This document shows positions 25,990-35,500 of a DNA stretch of 64,000 bases, one piece after another. Position 1 is the first letter of the stretch; every line of letters begins with the position of its first letter. The notes under the pieces are model-generated. The model ran no database searches and was not told the origin of the DNA. It saw only the letters and a program-made list of their open reading frames with translations. This DNA comes from CAZKVJ01 sp964556225 (lineage in GTDB: Bacteria; Actinomycetota; Acidimicrobiia; Acidimicrobiales; Ilumatobacteraceae), in contig CAZKVJ010000012.1 of NCBI GenBank assembly GCA_964556225.1, positions 56,497-120,496 on the forward strand, in the 5' to 3' direction. The position numbers and the translations under genes are program-made.

Positions 25990-26510
25990 GCGCCGACCGT
26001 CCGGCCGGTCAGCACCCGCGCCTGTTCGTGGCGGTGTGGCCGGACGTCGAGACGACCGCCCGTCTCGCCGGGCTGGAGCGGGTCGCACGCCGCGGGGTTC
26101 GGTGGGTCCGCCCCGAGCAGTGCCACGTGACGCTGCGGTTCCTCGGCGCAGCCGACCCGGACCGCGTGGTCGACGCCCTCCGCGGCGTCCGCTACGCACC
26201 GGTGACTGCCGTCATGGGGCCGCGGATCGGCCGTCTCGGGCGGGGCGTACTCATGGTGCCGGTGGCGGGGCTCGACAGCCTGGCCGCCGAGGTTATCGGC
26301 TGCACCGCCGAGCTCGGTCGCCCGCCCGACCCTCGCCCGTTCCTCGGCCACCTGACGCTCGCCCGGCTCAAGGGCTCGCCGGCGTGCGGGCTCGTCGACG
26401 CCGAGCTGCAGGGCGAGTGGCCGGTCACCTCGATCCGCCTCGTGGCGAGCGAGACCCGTCCCGACGGCCCGACCTACCGAGAGCTGGCGGAGGTTCCGCT
26501 GCGGCGGTGA
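25986..26510 (+). CDS. thpR: RNA 2',3'-cyclic phosphodiesterase
   Basis: A 2H phosphoesterase of 174 residues. The two HxTx motifs are HVTLRFLG (His47) and HLTLARLKG (His122). N-terminal RLFVAVWPD is typical for ThpR/LigT. It hydrolyses 2',3'-cyclic phosphates to 2'-phosphomonoesters. ATG 25986 overlaps the cinA stop (ATGA), which fixes the start and couples translation. It closes the rimO-pgsA-cinA-thpR operon. Confidence 0.93.
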   Translation: MSADRPAGQHPRLFVAVWPDVETTARLAGLERVARRGVRWVRPEQCHVTLRFLGAADPDRVVDALRGVRYAPVTAVMGPRIGRLGRGVLMVPVAGLDSLAAEVIGCTAELGRPPDPRPFLGHLTLARLKGSPACGLVDAELQGEWPVTSIRLVASETRPDGPTYRELAEVPLRR

Positions 26511-26726
26511 CGGCGGGACCAGATGCTTCGAACCGTGCGGAACATCAGGTAGGCGGCCGGTGCCGACGACACCGCGAGCACGAGCGTCACCACCAGCGCC
26601 ACCTTCGGGAAGGAACGACGGGCTGTCGACCCGGTCGAGGCGGCCGCCGAGGCCGAGCAGCGCCGCGACGGCCCACATGCTGATGCCCGACGACCAGGCG
26701 CTGGCGACGGCGGTGCCCAGGTCCAC
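26474..26726 (-). pseudogene. Frameshifted small two-TM membrane protein
   Basis: From ATG 26726 on the minus strand one frame reads MDLGTAVASAWSSGISMWAV then ALLGLGGRLDRVD. The neighbouring frame continues as FPKVALVVTLVLAVSSAPAA then YLMFRTVRSIWSRRH and stops at 26474. Together they make a plausible small protein of two hydrophobic segments and a basic tail, but a frame change is needed near 26620-26635. This is either a decayed gene or a sequencing error. Its 3' end overlaps the end of thpR by 37 nt. Confidence 0.45.
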
Positions 26727-26761
26727 GTCACCCAGTGTCGCCCACTCGTTACGCTTCCCGC

Positions 26762-27592
26762 ATGGCGCGTCTGAGTGCCGCGGAGCGGGCGAAGTTGCCG
26801 GACCGCGCGTTCGCTCACATCGACTCGAACGGCCGCCGGCTCCTTCCCATCTACGACGAGGCCCACGTCCGCAACGCCGTCGCTCGCTTCAACCAGGTCG
26901 ACTTCGCCGACGACGAGGCTCGTGACCGCGCCCGCCAGCGCCTGCTCGCGGCCGCGAAGCGGTTCCGGATCGTGCCGGTCGGCTTCATCGGCAGCCAGCT
27001 GCGGTCCGAGCGTGCACTCGGTGCGATGACTGCGGGTCCCGCGCTCCCGCGGGGGTTCGTGACCTTGCTGATGACCGACATCGAGGGTTCGACCGGCTTG
27101 CTCCACCAGCTCGGCGACGCGTATGCGGCAGTCCTCGACGAGGTTCGCGAGCTCCAGCGGGCGGCGATCGAGGCGCGTGGTGGGACCACGGTCGACGCCC
27201 GCGGCGACGAGCTGTTCGCCGCGTTCGAGAGCCCGTGTGGGGCGGTGGAGGCCGCCGTCGACGTGCAGCGCCAGCTCCCCGAGCGGCAGTGGCCCGGCGG
27301 GGTCACCGTCAAGGTCCGGGAGGGCCTGCACGCCGGCTATCCGACCGTGAGCGGTGCCGACTACGTGGGCATGGCCGTGCACACGGTGGCCCGCATCTGC
27401 GCTGCAGCCCACGGCGGCCAGGTCGTGGTGTCGGGTGACACCAGGACCGCCCTCAGCGGGATGGTGCCGGAGAGGATCACCCTGCGCAGCCTCGGCACCC
27501 ACCACCTCCGCGGGATCCCCGACGAGATCGCCCTCTTCCAGCTCGGCGGGCCGGGCCTCGAGCGGCGGTTTCCTCCGCTTCGGCTCCGCTGA
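26762..27592 (+). CDS. Class III adenylate/guanylate cyclase with N-terminal DUF6582-like region
   Basis: A 276-residue soluble protein. Residues 1-80 form a charged helical region (KLPDRAFAHIDSNGRRLLPI, YDEAHVRNAVARFNQVDF) similar to a small domain found alone in many actinobacteria. Residues 95-265 are a class III cyclase homology domain with metal-binding Asp106 (MTDIEGSTG) and Asp149 (ARGDELFAAF), and GMAVHTVARICAAAHGGQV. The two catalytic Asp are present, so activity is plausible. TACGCT (26750-26755) lies 6 nt before ATG 26762, so the transcript is probably leaderless. Confidence 0.85.
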   Translation: MARLSAAERAKLPDRAFAHIDSNGRRLLPIYDEAHVRNAVARFNQVDFADDEARDRARQRLLAAAKRFRIVPVGFIGSQLRSERALGAMTAGPALPRGFVTLLMTDIEGSTGLLHQLGDAYAAVLDEVRELQRAAIEARGGTTVDARGDELFAAFESPCGAVEAAVDVQRQLPERQWPGGVTVKVREGLHAGYPTVSGADYVGMAVHTVARICAAAHGGQVVVSGDTRTALSGMVPERITLRSLGTHHLRGIPDEIALFQLGGPGLERRFPPLRLR

Positions 27593-27654
27593 GGCCGCCC
27601 GCTTACGCTCGGCGCCGATGTCCGAGGTGGCCTAGCGGTCCAGGGCGGGCGGCC
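27593..27654. repeat. 10-bp inverted repeat after the cyclase gene
   Basis: GGCCGCCCGC (27593-27602) pairs with GCGGGCGGCC (27645-27654) around a 42-nt loop. It directly follows the cyclase stop and precedes a molybdoenzyme gene relic. It may be a terminator or a scar of rearrangement. Confidence 0.45.
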
Positions 27655-27656
27655 CC

Positions 27657-27851
27657 TTGGACCGGATCGTGAAGGTGACGCACTGCGTCGACTGCTTCCC
27701 AGGCGGGTGTCCGATGAACGCCTACGTGCGCGACGGCGTGGTGGTGCGCGAGGAGCCCACCGGTGACCTGGCCCAGCGCGAGGCGCCCATTCCCGCCGAC
27801 CGCTGCGTCAACGTGTCGGTCGAGACCGCGGCCACGCCCGCACCGGCCTGA
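27657..27851 (+). pseudogene. Remnant of a molybdopterin oxidoreductase N-terminus
   Basis: A 64-codon open frame beginning with TTG. Its first half, THCVDCFPGGCPMNAYVRDG then VVVREEPTGDL, is the N-terminal [4Fe-4S]-binding segment (C-x2-C-x4-C) of DMSO-reductase-family catalytic subunits, which normally run for 800-1000 residues. Here it stops after about 64 residues. There is no remaining molybdopterin domain in any frame downstream. It is best read as a truncated gene left from a deletion; a small metal-binding protein is the less likely alternative. Confidence 0.6.
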
Positions 27852-27879
27852 CCCGGCCGTCCTCCCGGCTTTTCCGTCA

Positions 27880-27920
27880 CATTCCCCGCTCTGGTTGTGG
27901 GAAATGCACCTCGAACGCGC
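27880..27920. repeat. Dispersed repeat (family 3, copy 1) at a convergent gene end
   Basis: The segment GTTGTGG ... ATGCACCTCGAACGCGCT lies between the molybdoenzyme relic and the converging HupE gene. The same words recur at 40592-40624 at another convergent junction. A weak hairpin CATTCCCC / GGGAAATG surrounds the GTTGT core. Confidence 0.5.
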
Positions 27921-29312
27921 TCAGGTGGCCGTCGCCGGCTCGGCTGCTCCGGTGTCCGCCTGGTGCGACGCCGCTTCAGAGGCCACCTGCGCGAGCACCG
28001 CCGGGGTGAACACCGGGAGGAGGCGCCCGCGTCGATCCTCCCAGGTGCGCACCGCGCCGCAGAGCACCGTGAGCGCCGCGACGAAGAACAAAGCCCGCGG
28101 CCACTCCACGATCGGGTCGACGAAGGTGCTCATGCCGAGGTCGACGACGAAGGCCCGCTCGATCAGCCATCCCAGGCTCAGACCGCAGAGCACGACCGAC
28201 GCTACGACGAACAGCGGGCGGTAGTAGACGGTACGACGCAGCAGGAACAGCGCCGGGAACAGGAGCAGCACGACGGCGGTCTGGGCGATCTCGATGCCGA
28301 CGTTGCGTCCGAGCAGCGAGATCAGCTGTGTGCCCCGACCGACGTCGAGGTCCTCGACGAGGCTCGCGAAGCCCATGCCGTGGAACAGCCCGAACACGAA
28401 CGCGATCATCCACTCGCGGTTGAGTGCGATCGGGCGGAGGTTGTGCAGCGCGGCGACCGCGATCGAGGCGGCGATGATCGACTCGACCACCCGGGGCGGG
28501 GGTAAGGGGAGCATGTCCAACCCGGCCAGGGTGAAGGTGATCGTGTGGGCCACCGTGAACATGGTCACGATCTTCGTAATCCGCCACAGCGAGGCCCCGA
28601 AGCTCGGGGCCGGATGCCAACCCATGACGAACACGAGCACCGCAGGCAAGAGCAGCACCAGGATGAACAGGACGTGGTCGGGGCCGGTGCGGATGTGGTT
28701 CACGCCGAGCGAGATGCTCGAGCGGAAGGTCTTGAACCAGCTGGTGTCGCCCAGATCGATCGTGTGCGTCCGGGTGTCCGACGTGAACGCGACGAGCACC
28801 TCGTGTGAGTTCTCGATGACGCCGCCGGCCCAGTCGTTGCTGATCAGCAGCAGCGCGTCGCGGCCTTCGATCTCGAAGAAGGGGTCAAGTGTGACCTCCA
28901 GCTGGCGCGGGATGTCGATCCCACCCGTGTCCACGTCGAAGTCGACGACGACGTAGTTGCCGTCCTGCTCCGGCAGGTCCGAATAGAAGAGCTGCCCCGG
29001 AGCGAACTCGATCGGCCAGGTGGTGGCGCCGTCGCCGATGACGACGTGCTCTCGGAGGTAGGCGTCGATCTCGGCTTCGTTGCCGGCCAGCTCCGCCAGG
29101 ATCTCCTCGTCGGACCCGTCGAGGTCGAGGCCCAAGGTGGCGAGGTCGGCGCTCGGGATCTCGAGGCGGCCGCCGAGCGTCGTCTCCGCCACGTCGAGGT
29201 AGAGGTACGTCTGGTCGCCGGCGTGGGCGGCGACCGGTTGTGCCAGCCCGACCGTGGCCGCGCCGACGACGAGGGCGCCGAACAGGGCGATGCTGACGTG
29301 GCGACGGCTCAT
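27921..29312 (-). CDS. HupE/UreJ_2-family membrane protein
   Basis: A 463-residue protein with a signal peptide (about 1-30, cut after PVAAHA), a roughly 180-residue extracytoplasmic beta-rich domain, then about seven transmembrane segments. The membrane part has the HupE/UreJ family signatures GVNHIRTGPDHVLFILVLLL, AHTITFTLA and FGLFHGMGFASLVEDL; the His/Asp residues are thought to guide metal ions. Relatives are nickel or cobalt transport or sensing proteins; this two-domain subtype is not well characterised. Its start overlaps the stop of the upstream dehydrogenase by 4 nt, so the two are coupled. Confidence 0.85.
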   Translation of the reverse strand: MSRRHVSIALFGALVVGAATVGLAQPVAAHAGDQTYLYLDVAETTLGGRLEIPSADLATLGLDLDGSDEEILAELAGNEAEIDAYLREHVVIGDGATTWPIEFAPGQLFYSDLPEQDGNYVVVDFDVDTGGIDIPRQLEVTLDPFFEIEGRDALLLISNDWAGGVIENSHEVLVAFTSDTRTHTIDLGDTSWFKTFRSSISLGVNHIRTGPDHVLFILVLLLPAVLVFVMGWHPAPSFGASLWRITKIVTMFTVAHTITFTLAGLDMLPLPPPRVVESIIAASIAVAALHNLRPIALNREWMIAFVFGLFHGMGFASLVEDLDVGRGTQLISLLGRNVGIEIAQTAVVLLLFPALFLLRRTVYYRPLFVVASVVLCGLSLGWLIERAFVVDLGMSTFVDPIVEWPRALFFVAALTVLCGAVRTWEDRRGRLLPVFTPAVLAQVASEAASHQADTGAAEPATAT

Positions 29313-30508
29313 GAGCTGCGCTCCTGGAGGGTTCGGCGAGTACGACGGTCGACACCGAGGAGCCGACCGATGATGTTGCGCTGGATGTCGGAGGTGCCCG
29401 AGTACGTGAGCCCACCGACGGCGTCACGAAGGTCCATCTCGAGACCGGCGGCGATGGTGTACCCCTCGGCACCGAACAGCTGGACGGCGTCGAGGGCCGA
29501 CTGCACGGCAGACTCGGAGGTCTGCAGCTTGGCGAGTGCGGCTGCCATCGTGACCGATGCCCCGCGATCGTGCAGCGCCGCGGCCTTGTACACGAGGAGT
29601 CGTGCCGCCTCGTGGCGGAGCTTCATCTCGGCGATCCGGTGGGAGACCGCCTGGAAGGAGCCGATCGGCGCTCCGAACTGCTGGCGCACCTGTGCTCGTT
29701 CGATGCAGCGGGCGAGCGACCGCTCCATGGCTCCGAGCTGCGCGGCGTAGAGGAAGGCGCGCTCGGCATCGACGGCCGAGGCGAAGACAGATGCGCCGGC
29801 GCCGACGGATCCGAGGACGGCCGACTCGTCGACGACGCATCCGTCGAGGTCGACTCGCCCGAACGGACAGCTCTGCAGCCCGCTCTTGGGTTCCTCGGCG
29901 CCGACGACCAGGCCTGGCGTGCCGGTCGGCACCACGAACGCCGTGATCCCCCAGCGGCCCTTGTTCGGGTCGGTCGTCGCGAAGACGACCACCACGTCGG
30001 CCACCGGCCCGAGCGTCACCCAGACCTTGGATCCGTCGAGGCGGAACCGGCCGTCGTCGGTCGCCGTCGCACTGGTGCGGATCGACGCGATGTCGGACCC
30101 GGCGTCGGGTTCGGACATGGCGAACGCGCCGATGAGCTCGCCGGAGCACAGGCCGGGCAGCAGGGCCGCCTTCTGAGCGGGCGAGCCGGACTCGACGATC
30201 GTGGTCTGCATTGCGAAGACCTGCGTCGCCAGAGAGAGCACGAAGCCGGCGTCGGCCGAACCGAGGCCGAGCCCCTCGAAGGTGAGCAACGCGTCCACCG
30301 CCGTCGCCGCGGAACCGCCGTACTCGACCGGGGTTCGCAGCCCCAGGATTCCGTGCGCTGCTGCCCGGCGCCATCTCGCTCGGTCGAACGTCGCGAGTCG
30401 CTCGCCGGCGACCTCGCGGGCGAAGGCCGCCGCAGCCATCTTGCGCTCGTGCTCGAGATCGAGCATCGCTGCGAGCGCACTCGCGTCGTCAGAGTGGACT
30501 GCCGTCAT
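29309..30508 (-). CDS. Flavin dehydrogenase resembling prolyl-S-carrier protein dehydrogenases
   Basis: An acyl-CoA-dehydrogenase-fold flavoprotein of 399 residues (ATG 30508; the longer frame to 30595 has no support). FAD/substrate motifs: AFAMSEPDAGSD (128-139) and WVTLGPVADVVVVFATTD (163-180). The candidate catalytic base is Glu249 (VDAERAFL), the isovaleryl-type position, because the alternative C-terminal Glu position is Ser370 (YSGTSDIQRN). FQAVSHRIAEMKLRHEAARL and LDAVQLFGAEGY resemble PltE/RedW/CloN3-type enzymes that oxidise prolyl-carrier protein to pyrrole. The divergent ligase and carrier protein support this. Generic acyl-CoA oxidation remains possible. Confidence 0.8.
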   Translation of the reverse strand: MTAVHSDDASALAAMLDLEHERKMAAAAFAREVAGERLATFDRARWRRAAAHGILGLRTPVEYGGSAATAVDALLTFEGLGLGSADAGFVLSLATQVFAMQTTIVESGSPAQKAALLPGLCSGELIGAFAMSEPDAGSDIASIRTSATATDDGRFRLDGSKVWVTLGPVADVVVVFATTDPNKGRWGITAFVVPTGTPGLVVGAEEPKSGLQSCPFGRVDLDGCVVDESAVLGSVGAGASVFASAVDAERAFLYAAQLGAMERSLARCIERAQVRQQFGAPIGSFQAVSHRIAEMKLRHEAARLLVYKAAALHDRGASVTMAAALAKLQTSESAVQSALDAVQLFGAEGYTIAAGLEMDLRDAVGGLTYSGTSDIQRNIIGRLLGVDRRTRRTLQERSS

Positions 30509-30669
30509 GCCGCGGTGTCCCGTCCTGCCGCCCTCGGACCATCGCCGCAGTGTCGCGCGGCGGCCATGGGGTCGGACAGGGGCTCGGAGACCCACTCACG
30601 TAAAGTGTGAATGACTGCACTGTGGGTGGGCAATCGGTTGGGCCGATCGGGCCGAATGGGCGGGGCCCC

Positions 30670-30699
30670 TTGATACCCTGTCGGTTGGCGTCCCATACT
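30670..30699 (+). promoter_or_regulatory. Candidate promoter of the NRPS operon
   Basis: TTGATA (30670-30675), 18-bp spacer, CATACT (30694-30699), predicted start near 30706, giving a leader of about 25 nt before GTG 30731. It is in the 222-bp divergent region between dehydrogenase and ligase; the AT-rich patch ACGTAAAGTGTGAATGA (30599-30615) may hold the opposite promoter. No dedicated regulator gene is seen in the locus. Confidence 0.5.
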
Positions 30700-30730
30700 C
30701 GCGCCGCACCATGGGTCCTGACGGCGGGCG

Positions 30731-32305
30731 GTGACGAAGGTGATGACGTTGAGCTCCTTGCTCGTCGACGCGGCGAGCGCTCAGCCGGACAACGAAGCTT
30801 TGGTGGGTCTGTCAGACCGGCAGACATGGGCGACCTACGAGCGCGCCACGGCGGCGATCGCCGGCCGCTTGTTGGCTTCCGGGGTCCGCGCCGGCGACCG
30901 GGTCGCGATCGGGTTCACCAAGGACACCCGCTCGTATCTGGCGGTCCATGGGGTGCTGCGCGCCGGCGCCGTCGTCGTGCCGATCGACCCGCTGTCACCG
31001 CCGACGGTCGCGCGCGCGGTCATCGAGGACGCCGAGGTGGCCGCCGTGTGCTGCGACGAGCGGACGTACCGGCGACTCGACCCGTGGAGCATCGACCCGC
31101 TCGACCTGCGGCTCGCGCTGGTCGACGGCCAGCAGGACGAGCGGACGGCTTCGTGGGCGGATGCGCTGGCCGTTCCCGGCGTCGAGCACCTGCCGAGCGT
31201 CCGGGCGGACGATCCCGCGTACCTCATCTACACCTCCGGCTCGACCGGGCGTCCCAAGGGCATCCTTCACACGCACGCCAGCGCGATGGCCTATGCCGAG
31301 CGGGCGGTCGAGGCCCATGGGCTCCAGCCGCACGACCGGATCGGGGGGATGTCCCCGTTCCACTTCGACATGTCGACCCTCGAGCTGTACGCGGCGCCGC
31401 TCGCCGGGGCCGCCACGGTGGTCTTCGGCGAGGCGCACCTTCGGATGCCGGCCAGCTTCACCGCCCGATCGGCGGCCGAGCGGGTCAGCGTGTGGTACAC
31501 GGTGCCGGCGTTCCTGCGCCAGGTCGTCGAGCGTGGGGCAGTCGAGACGCGTGACCTGGGGTCACTGCGCCTCGTGATGTACGGCGGGGAGCCCTACTCC
31601 GGTGGCGCCCTCGCGGAGCTCGTCGCCATGCTCCCCGGCGTCGCGATCGACAACGTCTACGGTCCGGCCGAGGTGAACGAGTGCACCTTCTGGCACCTCG
31701 ACGCGTCGGTGGGACCCGGCATCGACGTCCCCATCGGCCGGGCGTGGCGCGATGTGGAGCTGATGGTCGTCGACGACGGTGGGCGGGCGGTGCCACCCGG
31801 GACGCCGGGTGAGCTGTGGGTGTCCGCTCCCACGGTGATGGCGGGCTACTGGGGGCGTGCGGACCTGAGCGCGCGGTCGCTGCACCCCAGGGACAACGCC
31901 CCGCCGTGGTACGCAACTGGCGACGTGGTGGTTGCCGATGCGGACGGCGTATTCTGGTTCAAAGGACGCAAGGATCACCAGGTCAAGGTGCGGGGCGTGA
32001 GGGTGGAGCTCGAGGCGGTGGAGCTGGTGCTGACCGACGCCCCGGAGGTGCTGCACGCGGTGGTCGGCGCCGCCCCGACCCCAGTCGCGGCGACCCACCT
32101 CGTGGCTGCCGTCGTGGTGCGCGATGGCGCGACGTTCGACGCCGACGCCCTCCGTCATCACTGCGCGGCGCGCCTGCCGGCTCAGGCAGTACCCCGCGAG
32201 ATCCAGGTCTGGCCCAGCTTCCCGACCACGGCGACGAGCAAGATCGATCGGCGGTCGGTCCGCATCGGGCTCGCCACGACCCAACCGGAGGACGACGTCT
32301 CGTGA
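30731..32305 (+). CDS. Stand-alone adenylation enzyme (candidate prolyl-AMP ligase)
   Basis: A 524-residue ANL-fold amino-acid-activating enzyme without fused carrier. Core motifs: LIYTSGSTGRPKG (A3), NVYGPAEVNE (A5), YATGDVV (A7), FKGRKDHQVKVRGVRVEL (A8), catalytic lysine in TTATSKIDRR (A10). The pocket residues I align to the GrsA code read D-M-L-Y-M-G-V-E-C-K. This resembles the pocket I recall for pyrrole-forming proline ligases (D-L-L-Y-x4-C type), but is not identical. Starts are GTG 30731 or ATG 30743; neither has a good SD. Its stop overlaps the carrier protein start (GTGA), so the pair is coupled and the ligase should load that carrier. Confidence 0.88.
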   Translation: MTKVMTLSSLLVDAASAQPDNEALVGLSDRQTWATYERATAAIAGRLLASGVRAGDRVAIGFTKDTRSYLAVHGVLRAGAVVVPIDPLSPPTVARAVIEDAEVAAVCCDERTYRRLDPWSIDPLDLRLALVDGQQDERTASWADALAVPGVEHLPSVRADDPAYLIYTSGSTGRPKGILHTHASAMAYAERAVEAHGLQPHDRIGGMSPFHFDMSTLELYAAPLAGAATVVFGEAHLRMPASFTARSAAERVSVWYTVPAFLRQVVERGAVETRDLGSLRLVMYGGEPYSGGALAELVAMLPGVAIDNVYGPAEVNECTFWHLDASVGPGIDVPIGRAWRDVELMVVDDGGRAVPPGTPGELWVSAPTVMAGYWGRADLSARSLHPRDNAPPWYATGDVVVADADGVFWFKGRKDHQVKVRGVRVELEAVELVLTDAPEVLHAVVGAAPTPVAATHLVAAVVVRDGATFDADALRHHCAARLPAQAVPREIQVWPSFPTTATSKIDRRSVRIGLATTQPEDDVS

Positions 32306-32565
32306 CCGCAACCCCGGACCACGACGAGCTCGCCGCTGCGCTGCTGGCGATGATCAACGCCGAGGTGAGCCTCGACCCGTCGGAGGAGGTCGTCGCCGAC
32401 ACGGACCTCCTGCTCACCGGGCTCGTTGACTCGCTCGGAGTGGTGCAGATCGTGTCGTGGCTGGAGGACCGCCTCGGGATCGAGATCGACCCGTCGGAGG
32501 TCGTGCTCGAGAACTTCCAGACCGTCGAGCAGATGCTCGCCTTCGTGGCGAGGAGCTCGGCATGA
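32302..32565 (+). CDS. Free-standing peptidyl/acyl carrier protein
   Basis: An 87-residue carrier protein. The phosphopantetheine serine is Ser44 in LLTGLVDSLGVVQIVSWLED; the helix-2 and C-terminal PSEVVLENFQTVEQMLAFV are typical. GTG 32302 lies in the stop of the ligase gene, with GGAGGACGA upstream. It is the expected substrate shuttle between the ligase, the flavin dehydrogenase and the first condensation domain of the NRPS, 22 nt downstream. Its small size and DSLG motif match the RedO/PltL/CloN5 carriers and also DltC; the neighbours favour the former. Confidence 0.9.
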   Translation: MTATPDHDELAAALLAMINAEVSLDPSEEVVADTDLLLTGLVDSLGVVQIVSWLEDRLGIEIDPSEVVLENFQTVEQMLAFVARSSA

Positions 32566-32587
32566 CGACGCAGGGGGACGCCAGACC

Positions 32588-35500
32588 GTGACACTCGACG
32601 TTGCGGTCCCGGTCACCGTGCGTCAGGGCCGAAAGCTCACGCCGATGCAGCGCCCGCTGTGGATGTCGCAGCGACGACACCCCGACGCACCGGTGCAGAA
32701 CATGGCGCTGCTGTCGACCATCGACGGTCCGATCGACCCCCGCTTGCTGGCGCAGGCGTTCGAGCGGGTCGTTGCGGCGTCCGATGCCCTGCGATCGCGC
32801 ATCGTCGAGGACGGTGGCTCGCCGGTCGTCCGCCTCGATGGGACGCCGCCGGCGACCGAGATCGTCGACGTCGCTCGCGCCGATGCCGTCACGTGGGCCG
32901 AGGCTCGGGCGCGACACCCGATCGACATCACCCGTGCCGGCTTCGACAGCGCCGTGCTGGTCCACGACGACGGGACGGTGTCGTGGTACCTGGACCTGCA
33001 CCACACGGTCACCGACGCGACCTCGTCGGCACTCGTGTTCGCTGCCACCGCAGCGGCGTATGAGGGGAAGGATCCCGATCTTCCGTCCTACTACGGATGG
33101 TGGTCGGAGCTGTCTGCCCGCGATGACGAGCGGACGGCGCGGGCGCTCGCCCACTGGCGGGACCGGGAGGCGTCGCCCGGCATCGGGCGGCTGTACCAGG
33201 CGGTGCGCACTCCCACCGCAGCGGCGCACCGGCTCCGGCTCGTGCTCGACGCCCCGCTCCTCGACGCGACGCTCGAGCGTCTCGGGGCCGACTACCGGAT
33301 GGTCAGCGACGACCTGGCCTGGACGGCACTGCTGTTCACCGTGACGGCCGTCTACCTCCATCGCGTCGCTCGTGTCGAGCGGTTCTCGATCGGGCTGCCC
33401 GTCCACAACCGATCGGACTCGGTGGCTCGATCCCTCGTCGGTCCGGTGATGGAGGTGTTTCCGGTGGACGTGGCCGTGGAGCCCGGCGACACGTACCGCA
33501 CCCTTCACCGGCGGATCGGCCGGTCGCTGCTGCAGACCCTCCGGCACGCGGTGCCCGGCACCGCGCCCAGCGGCGACTACGAGGCCGTCGTCAACGTGAT
33601 TCCGAGGGCAGGGCTGGGTGCCTTTGGGCCGCATCCCGCCACCACGCAGTGGATCCACTCGGGCACGATCGACCCGTCGCACTTGCTGCGGCTCCAGCTG
33701 ACGGCGTACGGAACGGAAGCCCACGAGCTGGTGCTCGATCTCAACGACGCCGTCGCCGATGCGTCGCACCGTGAACGCGCACCGTCGCATGTGCTGAGCG
33801 TGCTGGAGCAGATGGTCCAGGATGCCGACGCCCCCATCGGCGCCGCGACGCTGTGCACCTCCGACGAGCTCGACGTGCTGCGTCAGTGGGAGACCGGCAC
33901 CGACTTCGCCTCGCCGACGGTCGGGCTCGTCGAGCAGCTGCGCGACCGGCTCGGCAGCGAGCCAGCGGTGGTCATCGAGGATGGTGATGAGCGGTGGTCG
34001 GGCACCCGTCTGTGGCGCCACGCCGTGGCCCTCGCCCGCTGGCTCCGCGACCGGGGGGTCGGACCGGGCGCCCGTGTGGGGATCGAGCTGCCGCGCAGCA
34101 TCGACGCAGTCGTTGCCATCCTGGCCACCCTGGTCGCGGGCGGTTCGTACGTCCCGATCGATCCCGCGCAGCCGATCGCCCGTCGCCGCCGTCTCGCCGA
34201 GCGGGCAGGGTGCACGCTGGTGCTCGAGTCGCTCCCGCAGCCGGGCGACGACGGTGAGCTTGACTGGGCGCTTCCCGGCGAGGACGACGAGGCGTACCTG
34301 CTGTTCACCTCGGGGTCGACGGGCGAACCCAAAGGCGTCCCCATCCGCCATCGCGGGCTGTCCCGCTACCTCCGCTTCGCCGTGGAGAGCTACGCACCGC
34401 CCGACGAGCCGCTGGTCGTCCCCCTCTTCAGCGCGTTGACGTTCGACCTGACGGTGACCAGCATCTTCCTGCCGCTCGTCGCTGGTGGTCGCCTCGTCGT
34501 CGTGCGCGACGACGGGCCCACCGGACTCGCCACCATCGCTCGGACCACGGACATCACGTGGTGCAAGGCGACGCCGTCACACCTGGAGATCCTCGTCCGG
34601 CTGCTGCCGGAGGGCCACTCGCTCTCGACGTTGGTGGTCGGTGGGGAGGCGTTCGGTGCGGGCCTGGCGCGCCGCCTCTTCGAACGTCAGCCCGGTCTGC
34701 GGGTGTTCAACGAGTACGGACCGACCGAGGCCGTGGTCGGCTGCATGATCCACGAGGCGTCGCCCGACGCGCTCGCCGGTGCGGCGGAGGTGCCCATCGG
34801 GGTGCCGGCGCCGGGCGTCACCTTGCGGATCGTCGACTCCGACCTGCAGCGCTCCCCCCTCGGTGCGCCCGGTGAGCTGTGCATCTCCCACATCGGTCTG
34901 ACCGACGGGTATCTCGGCGGTGACGACGGGCCGTTCGTGGTCCTCGATGGCGAGCGCTTCTACCGGTCGGGCGACCTCGTCCGGTTGGCCGACGACCGGA
35001 CCGCGGTGTACCTCGGTCGGATCGACGAGCAGGTCAAGGTCGGCGGCATCCGGCTGGAGCCGACGGAGGTCGAAGAGGCACTCGTCGCCCACCCCGTGAT
35101 CCGTCGAGCCGCGGTGCGGCTGTGGTCGCCGACCCAGGCACCGCCGGCGTCGCACTGCCGGCGGTGCGGGCTCCCGTCCAACGTTCCGGGAGTGCGCTTC
35201 GACGACCAGGGCGTGTGCGACACGTGCCGCCTGTACGACCGGATCGCTCCGGTCGTCGCGAGCTGGTTCCGCACGCCCGAGGAGCTGCTGGCCATCCGTG
35301 ACCGGGCCCGGGCGACACGCGCCGATCGGTACGACTGCCTGCACCTGCTGAGCGGCGGGAAGGACTCGACCTATTCACTCCTGCGTCTGGTCGAGATGGG
35401 GTTCGAGCCCTACGTCCTCACGCTCGACAACGGGTTCCTGTCGCTGCAGGCCAAGGAGAACATCCGCCGCACGATCGAGTTCCTCGGCGTCGACCACGAG

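Noticed and set aside
27616..27660. tRNA-like D-arm (GAGGTGGCCTAGCGGTCC) before the molybdoenzyme relic
   Set aside because: No anticodon stem or T-arm can be folded after it, so it cannot be called a tRNA or an att site.
30731..32565. DltA/DltC-like D-alanine system
   Set aside because: No DltB/DltD neighbours; the flavin dehydrogenase and the C domain of the NRPS point to a peptide starter unit instead. Not fully excluded.
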